Below the pieces are notes generated by a model. The model was not told where the DNA came from. It searched no databases and saw nothing but the letters and a program-made list of their open reading frames with translations. From positions 165,896-208,888 of the forward strand of contig JABGQM010000001.1 in assembly GCA_018648805.1 (NCBI GenBank): DNA of 42,993 nt, read 5' to 3'. This document shows positions 24,917 through 33,614 of this stretch, piece after piece. The stretch's first letter is position 1. Each line of letters starts with the position of its first letter. Position numbers and translations under genes: made by a program. The stretch is from Verrucomicrobiota bacterium. GTDB lineage: Bacteria; Verrucomicrobiota; Kiritimatiellia; UBA8416; JABMPJ01.

Positions 24917-26998
24917 TCAGGCGTGGCGTTTGATCCATGATTCGAGATCTTGTCGGGGGATGAGATCCAGTGCGGTGAGGTCCTGACCCGGAATCCAGCG
25001 CAGAAGCAGGCGGTAGTGCAAGCCGATGCGGACGCGGTAGATGCTGGTCAGTTGCCTGATGCTGCGGGCGTTGCGCCATATGGTAGGATCGTATACGGCA
25101 AAAGCTGCAATGGCCTTCATGGCGCTGGCGGCGACCGATCCCGGCAAGCTCTGGCATGCATCCCGGAAGCTATTGTGATAGTCAGGGACCACGATGTGAC
25201 GGGCGTTCTCGCCTGGCATTTCGGGCGCGGTTCCATCGTTTGCCTGTTCCTTGTTGTCTGCGGATGCCTGTGCGGCCGAGGCCCGTTGTGCGCGTTGCCG
25301 TTCCCGCTCCAGCTCGTGCCTGAGTCGTTGCCGCTTCTCCTGCTGGTTGCCGATCTCGGCTTTGAGATTGTCGACCTGTCGGCGCAGGCGAACCATGGTC
25401 TCTTGGGCGGCCTCCTGCGGTTCCTGTTGCGGCTTCTCGGGTACGGTCTTGGGGGTTTCCTGAAGAACTGTTGTGCTCTCCAGCTCTCGCTTTAGATCCG
25501 CAAGCATGGTCTCTTTCGCGGACAGTCCCTTTTCTGCCTGCTTGATCTTCTCGCGCGACTCCGCGAGCTGTTCGCGTAGTGCTTCTGTTTCACGCGCCTG
25601 TTTCTTGTCCCGTGCCCGCCCTATCTCTTCTCTCTCCTGGTCGTTAAACCAGGTGTCGATGGGGTCATCCCAGGGGGAGAGACCGAGGTCAATACGGGCC
25701 TGGTGCACGCGTTCCACCACCAACTCGTTATCGAGCACCCTGTCCGGGCATTCCAGCACGGCCGCACGCCCAAAGAGAATGCTAAGGGCGGGGAAATTGA
25801 GGCGAAAGAGATGTGTCAGGTTGCAGAACTCATGATTGCGAAACCCGGTCTTCTCGTCGGGAAGACAGCAGAACGCTTCCTTGCAGCGTGCTTCGATCAT
25901 GGCGAGATGCTTCGGATCCTGGCAGAGAGCGAACTGCAGATCGACTTCATCCCAATCAACAAACTCGATGTCGCGCGGCACCATTGCACGGGCGCGCTGT
26001 GCCATTTCGATATCGTTGTGGGCGAGGGCATATTCCATGAGGTCCACGAAGTGTCCCTCGTCTAAAGGGTAGGTGCCATCCGTCCGGTGCGATCGCTCGA
26101 TCAGCATGGCGAAGGAGACCTCCATGAGGCCAAAACGCTGGGCCTGCTGACTGGCAGGTATAAGCTGATTCGTGGCCAGTGTCTCTGGCTTCAGTTTTTT
26201 GACCTCGTAGGCGCGCAGATCGCGGATAACGTCCGCGTCGTTTACGATGCCGGGATCCTCGACAAGCTGGCTCTTCGTGACGCCCGCATAAGAGGATGCA
26301 TCCGCCAGGATGGCCTGGTCCTTTTCAAAGCAACAGCGCTTGTACTTCTTGCCGCTGCCGCAGTGACACGGTTCATTGCGGCCCAGCTTGGGAATAGGGC
26401 GGCGCACGGTCTCTCCGCCCCCGATGATCTTTGGCGGTGGGCGATCGGGGAGGGTCTTATCGATGTCATAGTCCAGCATGACCGGAAATACACACTCCTT
26501 GAGTTCGCCAGACTCGAGCATGTTAAGTGAGTCATAGACCAGTGCGACCGCCGGGGGCGTTCTGATCTCCTCGCGCAGATACTGGAGCAGTCGCTTGACC
26601 TCGGCATGGTCTGTCTCGTGTCGCAGGGCGAGCTCGGTGGCCAGGCGGCCGAGTATGGCCTGGCGCTGCCATGAGAGCAGTTCGGAACGTGCCATCTTTA
26701 TGAGCGGCGCTATGGCGGCAGCATCCTGGTTGACATAACAGTAAGGCAGGTCCGTCAGGTCGGCGATGACAGCGGCGCTTTCCGCCAGGACCGTGGGTTC
26801 GACGAGGAAGTCGAGGTAAGCACACACATTCAGCAGGCGGTCCAGTGCGACATCCTCGCCCCGCTCGGTCAGTTGGGCGACAAGCGTGCTGATCTCCTCG
26901 GCAGTCGTCTCCTTAAACAGATCTGCAAGTTCCACGATGGCTGGGCGACAGAAGGTGGCGTGTTTCAGTCTGTCAATCAGTTGGGGTGTCAATTCCAT
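24917..26998 (-). CDS. SEC-C / coiled-coil / RelE-like domain fusion protein
   Basis: 693 residues. An N-terminal helical region (1-200) leads to a SEC-C zinc motif (LGRNEPCHCGSGKKYKRCC; C211, C213, C222, C223). A helical middle (230-440) and two charged coiled-coil stretches (about 445-510 and 530-580) follow. The last 85 residues (from SFRDACQSLPGS to IKRHA) have the shape of a RelE/ParE-type fold, with the strand pair IYRVRIGLHYRLLLRW and the ending LIPRQDLESWIKR. SEC-C alone suggests interaction with ribosome, RNA or translocase; the toxin-like tail is tentative. ATG 26998 is only 3 nt after the stop of the PLD gene, so the two form an operon. Confidence 0.85.
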   Translation of the reverse strand: MELTPQLIDRLKHATFCRPAIVELADLFKETTAEEISTLVAQLTERGEDVALDRLLNVCAYLDFLVEPTVLAESAAVIADLTDLPYCYVNQDAAAIAPLIKMARSELLSWQRQAILGRLATELALRHETDHAEVKRLLQYLREEIRTPPAVALVYDSLNMLESGELKECVFPVMLDYDIDKTLPDRPPPKIIGGGETVRRPIPKLGRNEPCHCGSGKKYKRCCFEKDQAILADASSYAGVTKSQLVEDPGIVNDADVIRDLRAYEVKKLKPETLATNQLIPASQQAQRFGLMEVSFAMLIERSHRTDGTYPLDEGHFVDLMEYALAHNDIEMAQRARAMVPRDIEFVDWDEVDLQFALCQDPKHLAMIEARCKEAFCCLPDEKTGFRNHEFCNLTHLFRLNFPALSILFGRAAVLECPDRVLDNELVVERVHQARIDLGLSPWDDPIDTWFNDQEREEIGRARDKKQARETEALREQLAESREKIKQAEKGLSAKETMLADLKRELESTTVLQETPKTVPEKPQQEPQEAAQETMVRLRRQVDNLKAEIGNQQEKRQRLRHELERERQRAQRASAAQASADNKEQANDGTAPEMPGENARHIVVPDYHNSFRDACQSLPGSVAASAMKAIAAFAVYDPTIWRNARSIRQLTSIYRVRIGLHYRLLLRWIPGQDLTALDLIPRQDLESWIKRHA

Positions 26999-27001
26999 GG
27001 T

Positions 27002-28519
27002 CTACCTTTGGCTTGCTTGCGGTGTGGCGGGCCGGGCGTTCTGGGCGAGGGTGATGATGTAGCCGACGTGGCGCATCGGGTTGGATCGGTGGAGGGCAGC
27101 GACGGTGGCGGTGGCGTCACGCACCGCAGGGAGACCGTACTGATCCATGCTGCGCAGGAGGCCCTCGATGGTGTCGTAGTGGTTTGGTCGGTCGATGGTG
27201 TCTGCCAGCGCCCGTGCCTGGTCGAATAGCGCCGGAGTGTATTGCTCACGCAGGGCCGCCCACATGGCCTCGCGCAGCTCGCGCGCGATCACGGGGTTGA
27301 GGCGATAGGTGTTGGGGCGACGCATGGCAAATGGTTGCGAGGGCGGATGGCTGTGCCGGGTGATGGTGATGAGATCGAGTCGCTCGAGGGCCAGGAGACC
27401 GGCGTTGATGGTGTCGCCGGGGATCTTGTATTTCTCAGACAACATCTTCTTGCTGGCCGTCCAGACGGGTTCGCCCTGACTGGTGACCGCTTCATGCAGG
27501 CAGATCAGATATGCCACTTTTGCCGGCATCGGTAACGTGCGCGACCATCCATAGGTCCAGTAGGCCTGTGGAATGTGCAGTGCATGGCCGGGAACATCGC
27601 GTATGATCACGGTTGCCGGTCCGGCATATTCAAAGGTGACCTCAATCAGTTCGTAGCGCGCCTGCAGTTTGCGGAGTGTTTTGATGATCTGTCGCCGATA
27701 GGCTGTTGCACCCGCATGCGTGTCCATGTCCAGGTCTGTTGCCAGGCGGGCGCAATCCAGTTTGAGGAGACGCTCCTTTGACATGCTCTCGGGCGGAACA
27801 GCCTGCGGGTGGCTGTAGCGCTGCAGCAACAGGTAGGTGTCGAACGCGCGCACGTCCTGTTGGGTCAGCATTCGCGGTGCCAGTTTGGGGTCCATCAGGA
27901 ACGCGGCGGGCAGGTCGATCTTGGTTGTGGTGTCGGGTGTCTCGGGCTGCGGTGGCGTGGTGGATATGGCCGCCATTTGGCACAGCTTGACGGCGGCGTA
28001 CTCGGGCGAGCGGATCAGTTCGCCGCTTTCCTGGTTGCGGGTCATCGAGAGGAGGGTCCAGTTATGGCTCCCGGTGATGACGGTATGGCTGTCGACGACG
28101 ATTACTTTCTGGTGCATCAGCCGGCCCGGCGAGGCAAACGATATGTCTATCCCGGCGGCCTGTAGAGTCTCGGCCGCGTTGTCGTTGACCCGGCTGATCA
28201 TACGACGGCGCTGTTCGTGATCGTATTGAAAGCTGCGATCGAGAATGACACTGACATCCACGCCGCGCTGTTGTGCGTCCGCCAGCGCCTCTATCAGCCG
28301 TCGTACCGGGTGCGTCGGCGTGGCGGAGCCCGGCAAACGCATCTGGAACATCGCGACCGCCACCGACCCGGTTGCCCCGTTCAGCGCCGCATGTACCGCG
28401 GGAAAGTAGGCCTCCCCGCTCACATCCTCCATCGTTGCCTCAAACTGCGCCCCGGCAACGGCAATCAGGATCCAGCAGAGCCCTGCAACACCCCATCCAC
28501 ACAATCGCGCCCTCTTCAT
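27002..28519 (-). CDS. Exported PLD-family nuclease with winged-helix domains
   Basis: 505 residues from ATG 28519. A clear Sec signal peptide (CGWGVAGLCWILIAVAGA) precedes a single phospholipase D domain with HKD motif H136-x-K138-x4-D143 followed by GSHNWT, as in Nuc-type dimeric nucleases. The C-terminal half has two winged-helix-like modules (about 225-310 and 330-410), a layout resembling plasmid replication initiators. A DNA-binding tail on an exported protein is unusual. The frame is open to 28714, but the signal peptide places the start at 28519. It is the first gene of a two-gene operon with the SEC-C/RelE-like gene. Confidence 0.85.
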   Translation of the reverse strand: MKRARLCGWGVAGLCWILIAVAGAQFEATMEDVSGEAYFPAVHAALNGATGSVAVAMFQMRLPGSATPTHPVRRLIEALADAQQRGVDVSVILDRSFQYDHEQRRRMISRVNDNAAETLQAAGIDISFASPGRLMHQKVIVVDSHTVITGSHNWTLLSMTRNQESGELIRSPEYAAVKLCQMAAISTTPPQPETPDTTTKIDLPAAFLMDPKLAPRMLTQQDVRAFDTYLLLQRYSHPQAVPPESMSKERLLKLDCARLATDLDMDTHAGATAYRRQIIKTLRKLQARYELIEVTFEYAGPATVIIRDVPGHALHIPQAYWTYGWSRTLPMPAKVAYLICLHEAVTSQGEPVWTASKKMLSEKYKIPGDTINAGLLALERLDLITITRHSHPPSQPFAMRRPNTYRLNPVIARELREAMWAALREQYTPALFDQARALADTIDRPNHYDTIEGLLRSMDQYGLPAVRDATATVAALHRSNPMRHVGYIITLAQNARPATPQASQR

Positions 28520-28737
28520 CCGTCGATCATAGGGAAGCCGGCCGCACTGGTGCAAGTGAGGAGTGGCGGGCCATGTATCATTCAGAAGGTAAGAGACCAA
28601 TATATGGACAATTTCTCCGGAAAGGATATTCACTTCTTCCTCGGCACAACCCAGCTCTATCACGGGTGGGCGAAGAACCCCTTTGTCATCATCGGTGTTT
28701 TCTATCCTCCACACTCTGACCAGATGAGACTGTTCAG

Positions 28738-29616
28738 CTAAGCGATGGTATCTGTGGACGCGATATGGCGTTCAGGGAGGTCTGTCTGCTTGCTTAGTAG
28801 TGACGAGAGTCGTGATCGGTGGCAATAACACGGATCAGCTTCCATACACATCAATGCGGATGGGGTCTCCTTCATCAGAGTTCCCACGCGGCCTATGGTC
28901 TCGGTCTCGTCCTGCAATACACTGCCTTCATAGGCTAAAAACAGTTGGCGGTAATCATCATCAGTGTCGAGAGACTGTCTCGCTGTCGAGGCAATGCCGA
29001 GAGTTGGCTCATGCTGATACTCGATCCCAATCTCGCCCGTAAGACGACGCAAAGTCGATGCATGAAACCCAAACTTCCGCGCAACGGGATTGCTCCTTAC
29101 GTCGATCAACATCTTGATCTGGTGCTGCAGAAGCAGGGCCAGGAATTCATCCGCCGAAAGGCCTTCATATCCAATTGTAGAGATGTACTGGCCTCTCTCT
29201 GTGTGGGCTCTGTCAGCGCTCGCCGGTTTTCGAGCGTAACGTGGATATCGGGCGCGGATATTCTTCTTGAGTGAGGCGTCAGCGTAGCCGCCATACTCCT
29301 TGGCGACAGAATACACATCTTCACGCAGCTCGAATCCCAACGATCCCGTCGCCTCTTTTGCCGCCCCGTTCACATGCCATTCTTTCCCTGGGGAGCCTTC
29401 AAAGAAGCCCTTGGCATGCAGGCGCATCGCCTCATGTGCGAGGGTGAAAGAATAGGGCCTGCCGCCGTGCGGCAAGAAGGCATAGAAGGTGCTCCCTCCG
29501 CCCGTCTTCGTCTCTTGTTGCACTAAAAAAGACAATGCTTGCAGATGGGAATCACTCAGCCGCCCGCCTGCCGCCTGGCAGAGATAAAGCAGCGCTTTTT
29601 GTCGGTTCCTCAACAT
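28738..29616 (-). CDS. DUF488 family protein with extra N-terminal domain
   Basis: 292 residues. The C-terminal 150 residues are a classic DUF488 domain: ISTIGYEGLSADEFLALLLQ, MLIDVRSNPVARKFGFHASTLRRL, GIEYQHEPTLGI and the cysteine/histidine motif MCMEADPCYCHR. The first 90-130 residues are a separate helical, possibly winged-helix domain that I cannot name. DUF488 biochemistry is not established; such genes are frequent in accessory regions. Base composition is visibly AT-richer than the flanks, and the same is true of the next gene, which suggests joint acquisition. Confidence 0.85.
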   Translation of the reverse strand: MLRNRQKALLYLCQAAGGRLSDSHLQALSFLVQQETKTGGGSTFYAFLPHGGRPYSFTLAHEAMRLHAKGFFEGSPGKEWHVNGAAKEATGSLGFELREDVYSVAKEYGGYADASLKKNIRARYPRYARKPASADRAHTERGQYISTIGYEGLSADEFLALLLQHQIKMLIDVRSNPVARKFGFHASTLRRLTGEIGIEYQHEPTLGIASTARQSLDTDDDYRQLFLAYEGSVLQDETETIGRVGTLMKETPSALMCMEADPCYCHRSRLSSLLSKQTDLPERHIASTDTIA

Positions 29617-29689
29617 GTCTGTATGATATATCGTCGCCGCCGCCTGCGCAACGTGCTAATCAGGCTGTCGTCTGCCTCGGATCTGACCA

Positions 29690-30418
29690 TTACCTTTTCA
29701 TCAGATGATACTGCACCGTCCTCATCGTTCGAGGAATAGGCTGCTCTTCGAAAGCCACCCGCCGCCGCGACTCTGGATTGCCGAATCGAATCAGATCAAG
29801 GTCGAACCATTCAGGATCGAACCACCCGCCGACCCATTCGAGCAATCGATCATGACCCGGGGAGTTCATGTAGGCGATGGACTTGAGGAATCGCTCGTAT
29901 CCCCATGGCCCGCCAACATCCTCTGGCGGACAAGCCCTTTCCCCCGCTATGCATCTTGGGTACACAACACCCTCTTCACGGGGCAGGATCTCTTCGAGAA
30001 TGATGGCGTGATGCCAGCCGTCCCCAAAGTCATATTCATAATCACAGGTCGTGTGCTCAGCGGTGAAGTAGTTGGCTATCTTGGTTTCCCAGTCAGGCAG
30101 CACTTCGTAATCATCAAAGCCGTCGTAATCATCAATGCCAATATTCTCTGGCTGACCTGTTTCGGGGTTCTTAACATTGAACTGATGAAGATGGTAGTCG
30201 AGCCATCCAAGGCAATCCGTAATCGCGCAGTGCAGATCCCAGAATGAGTATCCTTCGGGGACCTGTATTCGTCGCCATAGGGTCGGTTCTATTTCCTGAA
30301 GTGCAATTTCGAACTGGTAGACCTTATCGAATTTCTTGCGGCAACAGTATGAATGCGGCCTGACGGGATCCTTCCCGGCCGGCCTTCTTCCTCGGGTAGG
30401 CTTGTTTTGGTCGCTCAT
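29690..30418 (-). CDS. Plasmid pRiA4b ORF-3-like protein
   Basis: 242 residues. Family landmarks: VYQFEIALQEIEPTLWRRIQVPE (start of the domain, residues about 31-53), FWDLHCAITDCLGWLDYHLHQF, the acidic CDYEYDFGDGWHH and CIAGERACPPEDVGGPWGYE. This family occurs on plasmids, phages and genomic islands and has no assigned reaction. ATG 30418 has GGAG 6 nt upstream; an in-frame extension to 30592 is rejected. AT-rich like its downstream neighbour. Confidence 0.9.
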   Translation of the reverse strand: MSDQNKPTRGRRPAGKDPVRPHSYCCRKKFDKVYQFEIALQEIEPTLWRRIQVPEGYSFWDLHCAITDCLGWLDYHLHQFNVKNPETGQPENIGIDDYDGFDDYEVLPDWETKIANYFTAEHTTCDYEYDFGDGWHHAIILEEILPREEGVVYPRCIAGERACPPEDVGGPWGYERFLKSIAYMNSPGHDRLLEWVGGWFDPEWFDLDLIRFGNPESRRRVAFEEQPIPRTMRTVQYHLMKR

Positions 30419-30751
30419 CGGCACTCCAGAGTTTGATATCTGAAACAGCACTTCAGAATAGCCGAACCGCAGCCAACTTCGAGGATGAAAAACGGCCAGG
30501 AAGACGGGGCAGAGGTGGGGATGACTGCTAAGGAGCGGCGAAATCACCCCATTCTGATCTGCGGATGCCATTGCCGACATACCTTCTCGCATGCTGTCGC
30601 CCCCGCTTGGCCGTTCGGAGGATCATGGGGTGGCGGCAGGTTGGGCCGCCGTGGCCCGATATCTGTGGCTAATCATCCGCTCCACCCCGGCAAGCGGGGT
30701 GGTGGCGAGATTAGATCAGGTTAGCGGTTTAGACAGCCTAATCACCTTCCC
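30419..30751. other. Intergenic stretch with two hairpins
   Basis: 333 nt without a convincing gene. It holds two perfect hairpins: 30632-30650 (GGCGGC, 7-nt loop, GCCGCC) and 30682-30702 (CCACCCCG, GCAAG, CGGGGTGG). Both lie downstream of the TonB-receptor remnant on the minus strand, so they may be relics of its terminator; no T-tract follows. The part next to 30418 should contain the promoter of the pRiA4b-like gene, which I could not define. Confidence 0.5.
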
Positions 30752-31201
30752 TTACCACTGCGCGCCGAGTTCGAGGGCGTAGAGGCGGCCGGGGGCGGGG
30801 TTGATCAGGGGCCACTCCTGGTAGGTGGTGTCGGTGGCGTTCTCGATCGTGGCGCCGAGCCAGAGGGTGTCGTTGAAGGTGAGGCGCAGGCTGGCATCGG
30901 TGCGCCAGTAGGCATCCAGATCCTGGCGTTGGCCGCTGGCGAGATCGATGAAGCTGCGGTCGCCAACGTAGTGCTCGGTGAGAGAGACATCGCCTCGCCA
31001 GGCGCGGCCGAGGGCGTGCGAGAGGCGCAGGCCGATCGTGAAGAGGCGCGCGGGGATATGCTCGAGATCGGCACCGGTGTCGCGGTTCTCCCCGCGCTGT
31101 TCGGTGTAGGTGACGCTGACGACGCAACCGGTGGCAAGGCTGTTGATCCAGTGTCCGGTATGTGAAAAGGTGAATTGACCCGCATGGCCCTCAAGGTACA
31201 A
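30752..31201 (-). pseudogene. TonB-dependent receptor remnant (C-terminal barrel only)
   Basis: 149 residues of alternating amphipathic strands that end as TonB receptors do: ASLRLTFNDTLWLGATIENATDTTYQEW, then GRLYALELGAQW with a terminal aromatic residue. No plug domain, TonB box or signal peptide is present; full receptors are 600 or more residues. The reading frame stops making sense where the divergently oriented PQQ gene begins, so the front of the receptor was removed. It could still be transcribed, but a working barrel is very unlikely. Confidence 0.75.
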
Positions 31202-32371
31202 ACTTTGCCGATGAACTCACCTTGTGCCCTGAATGTGCCCAACGTGCGCCATCGCTCTATGCGGCGGGCTTGGTGCGTGCTTCCGCTCGTCATGACGCTC
31301 TGGATCGGCCCCGCCAGAGTACAGGCCGCGGACTGGCCGGTGTTTCGGGGGGATGCCGGACTGACCGGGGTGGCTGTGGGGGCGTTGCCGCTGCCGCTGA
31401 AATTGCTGTGGCGATTTGAGACTGGGGGCGATGTGCGCTCCACGCCGGTGATTGGTGGTGGCGTGGTTTACGTGGGATCGACCGATAAGAAGCTCTATGC
31501 GCGGGATCTGGCGACGGGCGCCAAACGCTGGACGTTCGAGGCTGGCGACGATATCGAGGCGCCGGCGCTGCTGGTGGGCGAGCTGGTGGTGGTGGGGGCG
31601 TTGGACGGGGTGCTCTATGCGCTGGATGCTGCGACCGGCACGAACCGCTGGAGCGTGAAGACGGACGACCGCATCATGGGTGCGGCCAACCGCATAGATG
31701 CGACGGATCCACCGCGTATTGTTTTCGGTAGCTATGACAATATTCTGCGTTGCGTCTCGCTCAGCGGCGAATCGGTATGGCAGTACGAGACGGAGAATTT
31801 CATCAATGGCGGACCCGCCGTGGCGGGCAATCGCGTATTGGTGGCGGGTTGCGATGCGCAGCTGCATCTGGTGGCGGCTGGGGATGGCACGCTGATCGGG
31901 TCAGTGGACGCGGGTTCCTACGTGGCGGCTTCGCCGGCGGCGCGGGGGAATCGTGCCGTGGTGGGTAATCATGACGGCCGGCTGCAGGCGGTGGATCTCA
32001 AGACGCGCCAGACGGTCTGGACCTATGGGGGCGGCGATGACGGGGCGCCGTTTTTCTCGTCGCCGGCGGTCTCGGAGTCGGTCGTGGTGGTGGGTGGACG
32101 TGACGGGCGGGTGCACGCCGTGGCGTTGGCAGATGGTAAGCCGCGCTGGACTTACAAGAGCGGCGGTGATGTCGATAGTTCGCCGGTGATCTGTGACGGC
32201 AAGGTGGTGTTCGGCTCGCGCGATGGCCGTCTCACTATCGTATCGCTCAAGTCGGGTTCCGCGCTATGGAGCTACGAGATCGGCGCCGCCATTGTGGGGT
32301 CGCCTGCCGTTGTGAATGGCATGGTGGTCATCGGCGCTGAGGACGGGTCCATCTACGCGTTCAGCCGCTAG
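31184..32371 (+). CDS. Exported PQQ-type beta-propeller repeat protein
   Basis: About 395 residues. After a signal peptide (CVLPLVMTLWIGPARVQA) come seven or so propeller repeats of the form VVYVGSTDKKLYARDLATGAKRW, spaced at 40-45 residues to the end (VVIGAEDGSIYAFSR). There is no dehydrogenase catalytic insertion, so it is more likely a BamB-like scaffold or surface protein than an enzyme. Start uncertain: TTG 31175, ATG 31184, 31211 and 31259 are in frame. The signal peptide fits 31211 or 31259 best by length, while the only ribosome-site-like AAAGG is before 31184. The 5' end overlaps the receptor remnant on the opposite strand. Confidence 0.88.
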   Translation: MALKVQTLPMNSPCALNVPNVRHRSMRRAWCVLPLVMTLWIGPARVQAADWPVFRGDAGLTGVAVGALPLPLKLLWRFETGGDVRSTPVIGGGVVYVGSTDKKLYARDLATGAKRWTFEAGDDIEAPALLVGELVVVGALDGVLYALDAATGTNRWSVKTDDRIMGAANRIDATDPPRIVFGSYDNILRCVSLSGESVWQYETENFINGGPAVAGNRVLVAGCDAQLHLVAAGDGTLIGSVDAGSYVAASPAARGNRAVVGNHDGRLQAVDLKTRQTVWTYGGGDDGAPFFSSPAVSESVVVVGGRDGRVHAVALADGKPRWTYKSGGDVDSSPVICDGKVVFGSRDGRLTIVSLKSGSALWSYEIGAAIVGSPAVVNGMVVIGAEDGSIYAFSR

Positions 32372-32423
32372 CAGCGTCGGCGGCCGCGCTCGGCCCGATC
32401 GCATCCGGATCCCTATTCCCTAT

Positions 32424-32508
32424 ATCCATAACGATACCCATAATCATCCACAAGAAAAGAGGGTTGACTTTGTGTATGGTTTGGGTGTTTATGGGTGCAG
32501 TTATGGAT
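32424..32508. promoter_or_regulatory. Inverted repeat in the leader of the Fic gene
   Basis: 27-nt arms 32424-32450 (ATCCATAAC...) and 32482-32508 match at 22 of 27 positions, or 24 of 27 as RNA pairs if two G-U pairs are counted. They are separated by 31 nt that contain AAGAGGG and TTGACT. The right arm covers the probable start codon 32503. It could be an operator for the HTH of the Fic protein or an RNA hairpin that hides the start. Confidence 0.65.
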
Positions 32509-33543
32509 GTCATACCTGTCAACATCAGCTCGGATATCCTTCAGCTTGTCGCCGGCACCGATGAGTTCAAGGGGGCATGGCGGGCTTTTCAGAACATCGC
32601 ACCTGACAGGTTGAGCCTGTTGCGCAAGGTGGCGACGATTGAATCCGTCGGATCTTCCACCCGTATCGAAGGCGCGAAGCTGACCGACGGCGAGATCGAA
32701 CGCCTCCTGTCTGGCGTGGGCCTGGAACGTTTCCGGTCGCGGGACGAGGAGGAGGTGGCCGGGTATGCCGAGGCCATGAATCTCGTGTTCGCGTCCTACG
32801 GAGACATCCCGCTCGACGAGAACCACATCAGGCAGTTGCACCAGGTTCTACTGAGGCACTCATCCAAGGATGCGCGGCACCGGGGCGAGTACAAGAAATT
32901 GCCCAACGACGTGGCGGCCTTCGACGCCGACGGCAAGAGTGTGGGCGTGATTTTCGAGACGGCCACGCCTTTCGACACGCCGCGGAAGATGAAGGAGCTG
33001 GTCGAGTGGTTCGATCGTGAGCTCCGCGCCAACCATCACCACGTCCTGATCCTGATTGCCATGTTCGTTGTTCATTTCCTCGCCATCCACCCTTTCCAGG
33101 ACGGCAACGGCAGGCTTTCGCGAATCCTGACGACGCTGTGCCTGCTCAGAGCGGGCTACCTCTACGTGCCCTACAGTTCTCTGGAGCGTGTCATCGAAGA
33201 GAACAAGAACCGCTATTACCTCGCCTTGCGGCGGGCGCAGTCGACACTCTACGCCGATAACGCCCGGATGGGAGACTGGCTCATGTTCTTCCTGCAAGCG
33301 CTGAAGGCGCAGACCGAGACTCTGACCCGCAAGCTCGACCGCGAGAGGGAGCTGCTGGAGGTCCCGAAGCTCTCGCAGGACATTCTCACCGCGGCACGGG
33401 AACACGGCCGCGTGACCGTCCGCGACATCTGCAAGCTGACCGGCGCCAACCGCAATACCGTCAAGGTTCATCTGAGGGGACTTGTCCAGAAGAGCCTGTT
33501 GGTCCGTGAAGGTAAAGGCAAGGGATCCTGGTACCACACATGA
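32503..33543 (+). CDS. Fic family AMP-transferase-type protein with C-terminal HTH
   Basis: 346 residues. An N-terminal inhibitory-helix motif SSTRIEG (S52...E56-G57) matches the (S/T)xxxE(G/N) pattern of class II Fic enzymes, placed before the Fic core with active site HPFQDGNGRLSR (H196-R207). The C-terminal winged helix reads VTVRDICKLTGANRNTVKVHL. Such proteins transfer AMP (or related groups) to target hydroxyls and often auto-regulate through the HTH. In-frame starts exist at 32464 (TTG), 32476, 32491 and 32503. I chose 32503 by domain length; the ribosome site is not decisive. Not obviously linked to its neighbours. Confidence 0.9.
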   Translation: MDVIPVNISSDILQLVAGTDEFKGAWRAFQNIAPDRLSLLRKVATIESVGSSTRIEGAKLTDGEIERLLSGVGLERFRSRDEEEVAGYAEAMNLVFASYGDIPLDENHIRQLHQVLLRHSSKDARHRGEYKKLPNDVAAFDADGKSVGVIFETATPFDTPRKMKELVEWFDRELRANHHHVLILIAMFVVHFLAIHPFQDGNGRLSRILTTLCLLRAGYLYVPYSSLERVIEENKNRYYLALRRAQSTLYADNARMGDWLMFFLQALKAQTETLTRKLDRERELLEVPKLSQDILTAAREHGRVTVRDICKLTGANRNTVKVHLRGLVQKSLLVREGKGKGSWYHT

Positions 33544-33614
33544 CAGACGCATGTGCAAGAGATAGCGTTGGCTGAAGCAGCTTTAAGCAGGAGGGCGTCG
33601 AAGTCGTCGATGAT

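Noticed and set aside
28603..28741. A 45-codon plus-strand ORF between the PLD and DUF488 genes
   Set aside because: It is short, antisense to the end of DUF488, and not recognisable as a family; GC-poor sequence alone could leave it open.
30678..30687. Possible attachment site: 10-11 nt identical to the 3' end of tRNA-Ala (TCCGCTCCACC)
   Set aside because: The match is too short, the intervening 12 kb looks mostly chromosomal, and there is no integrase gene.
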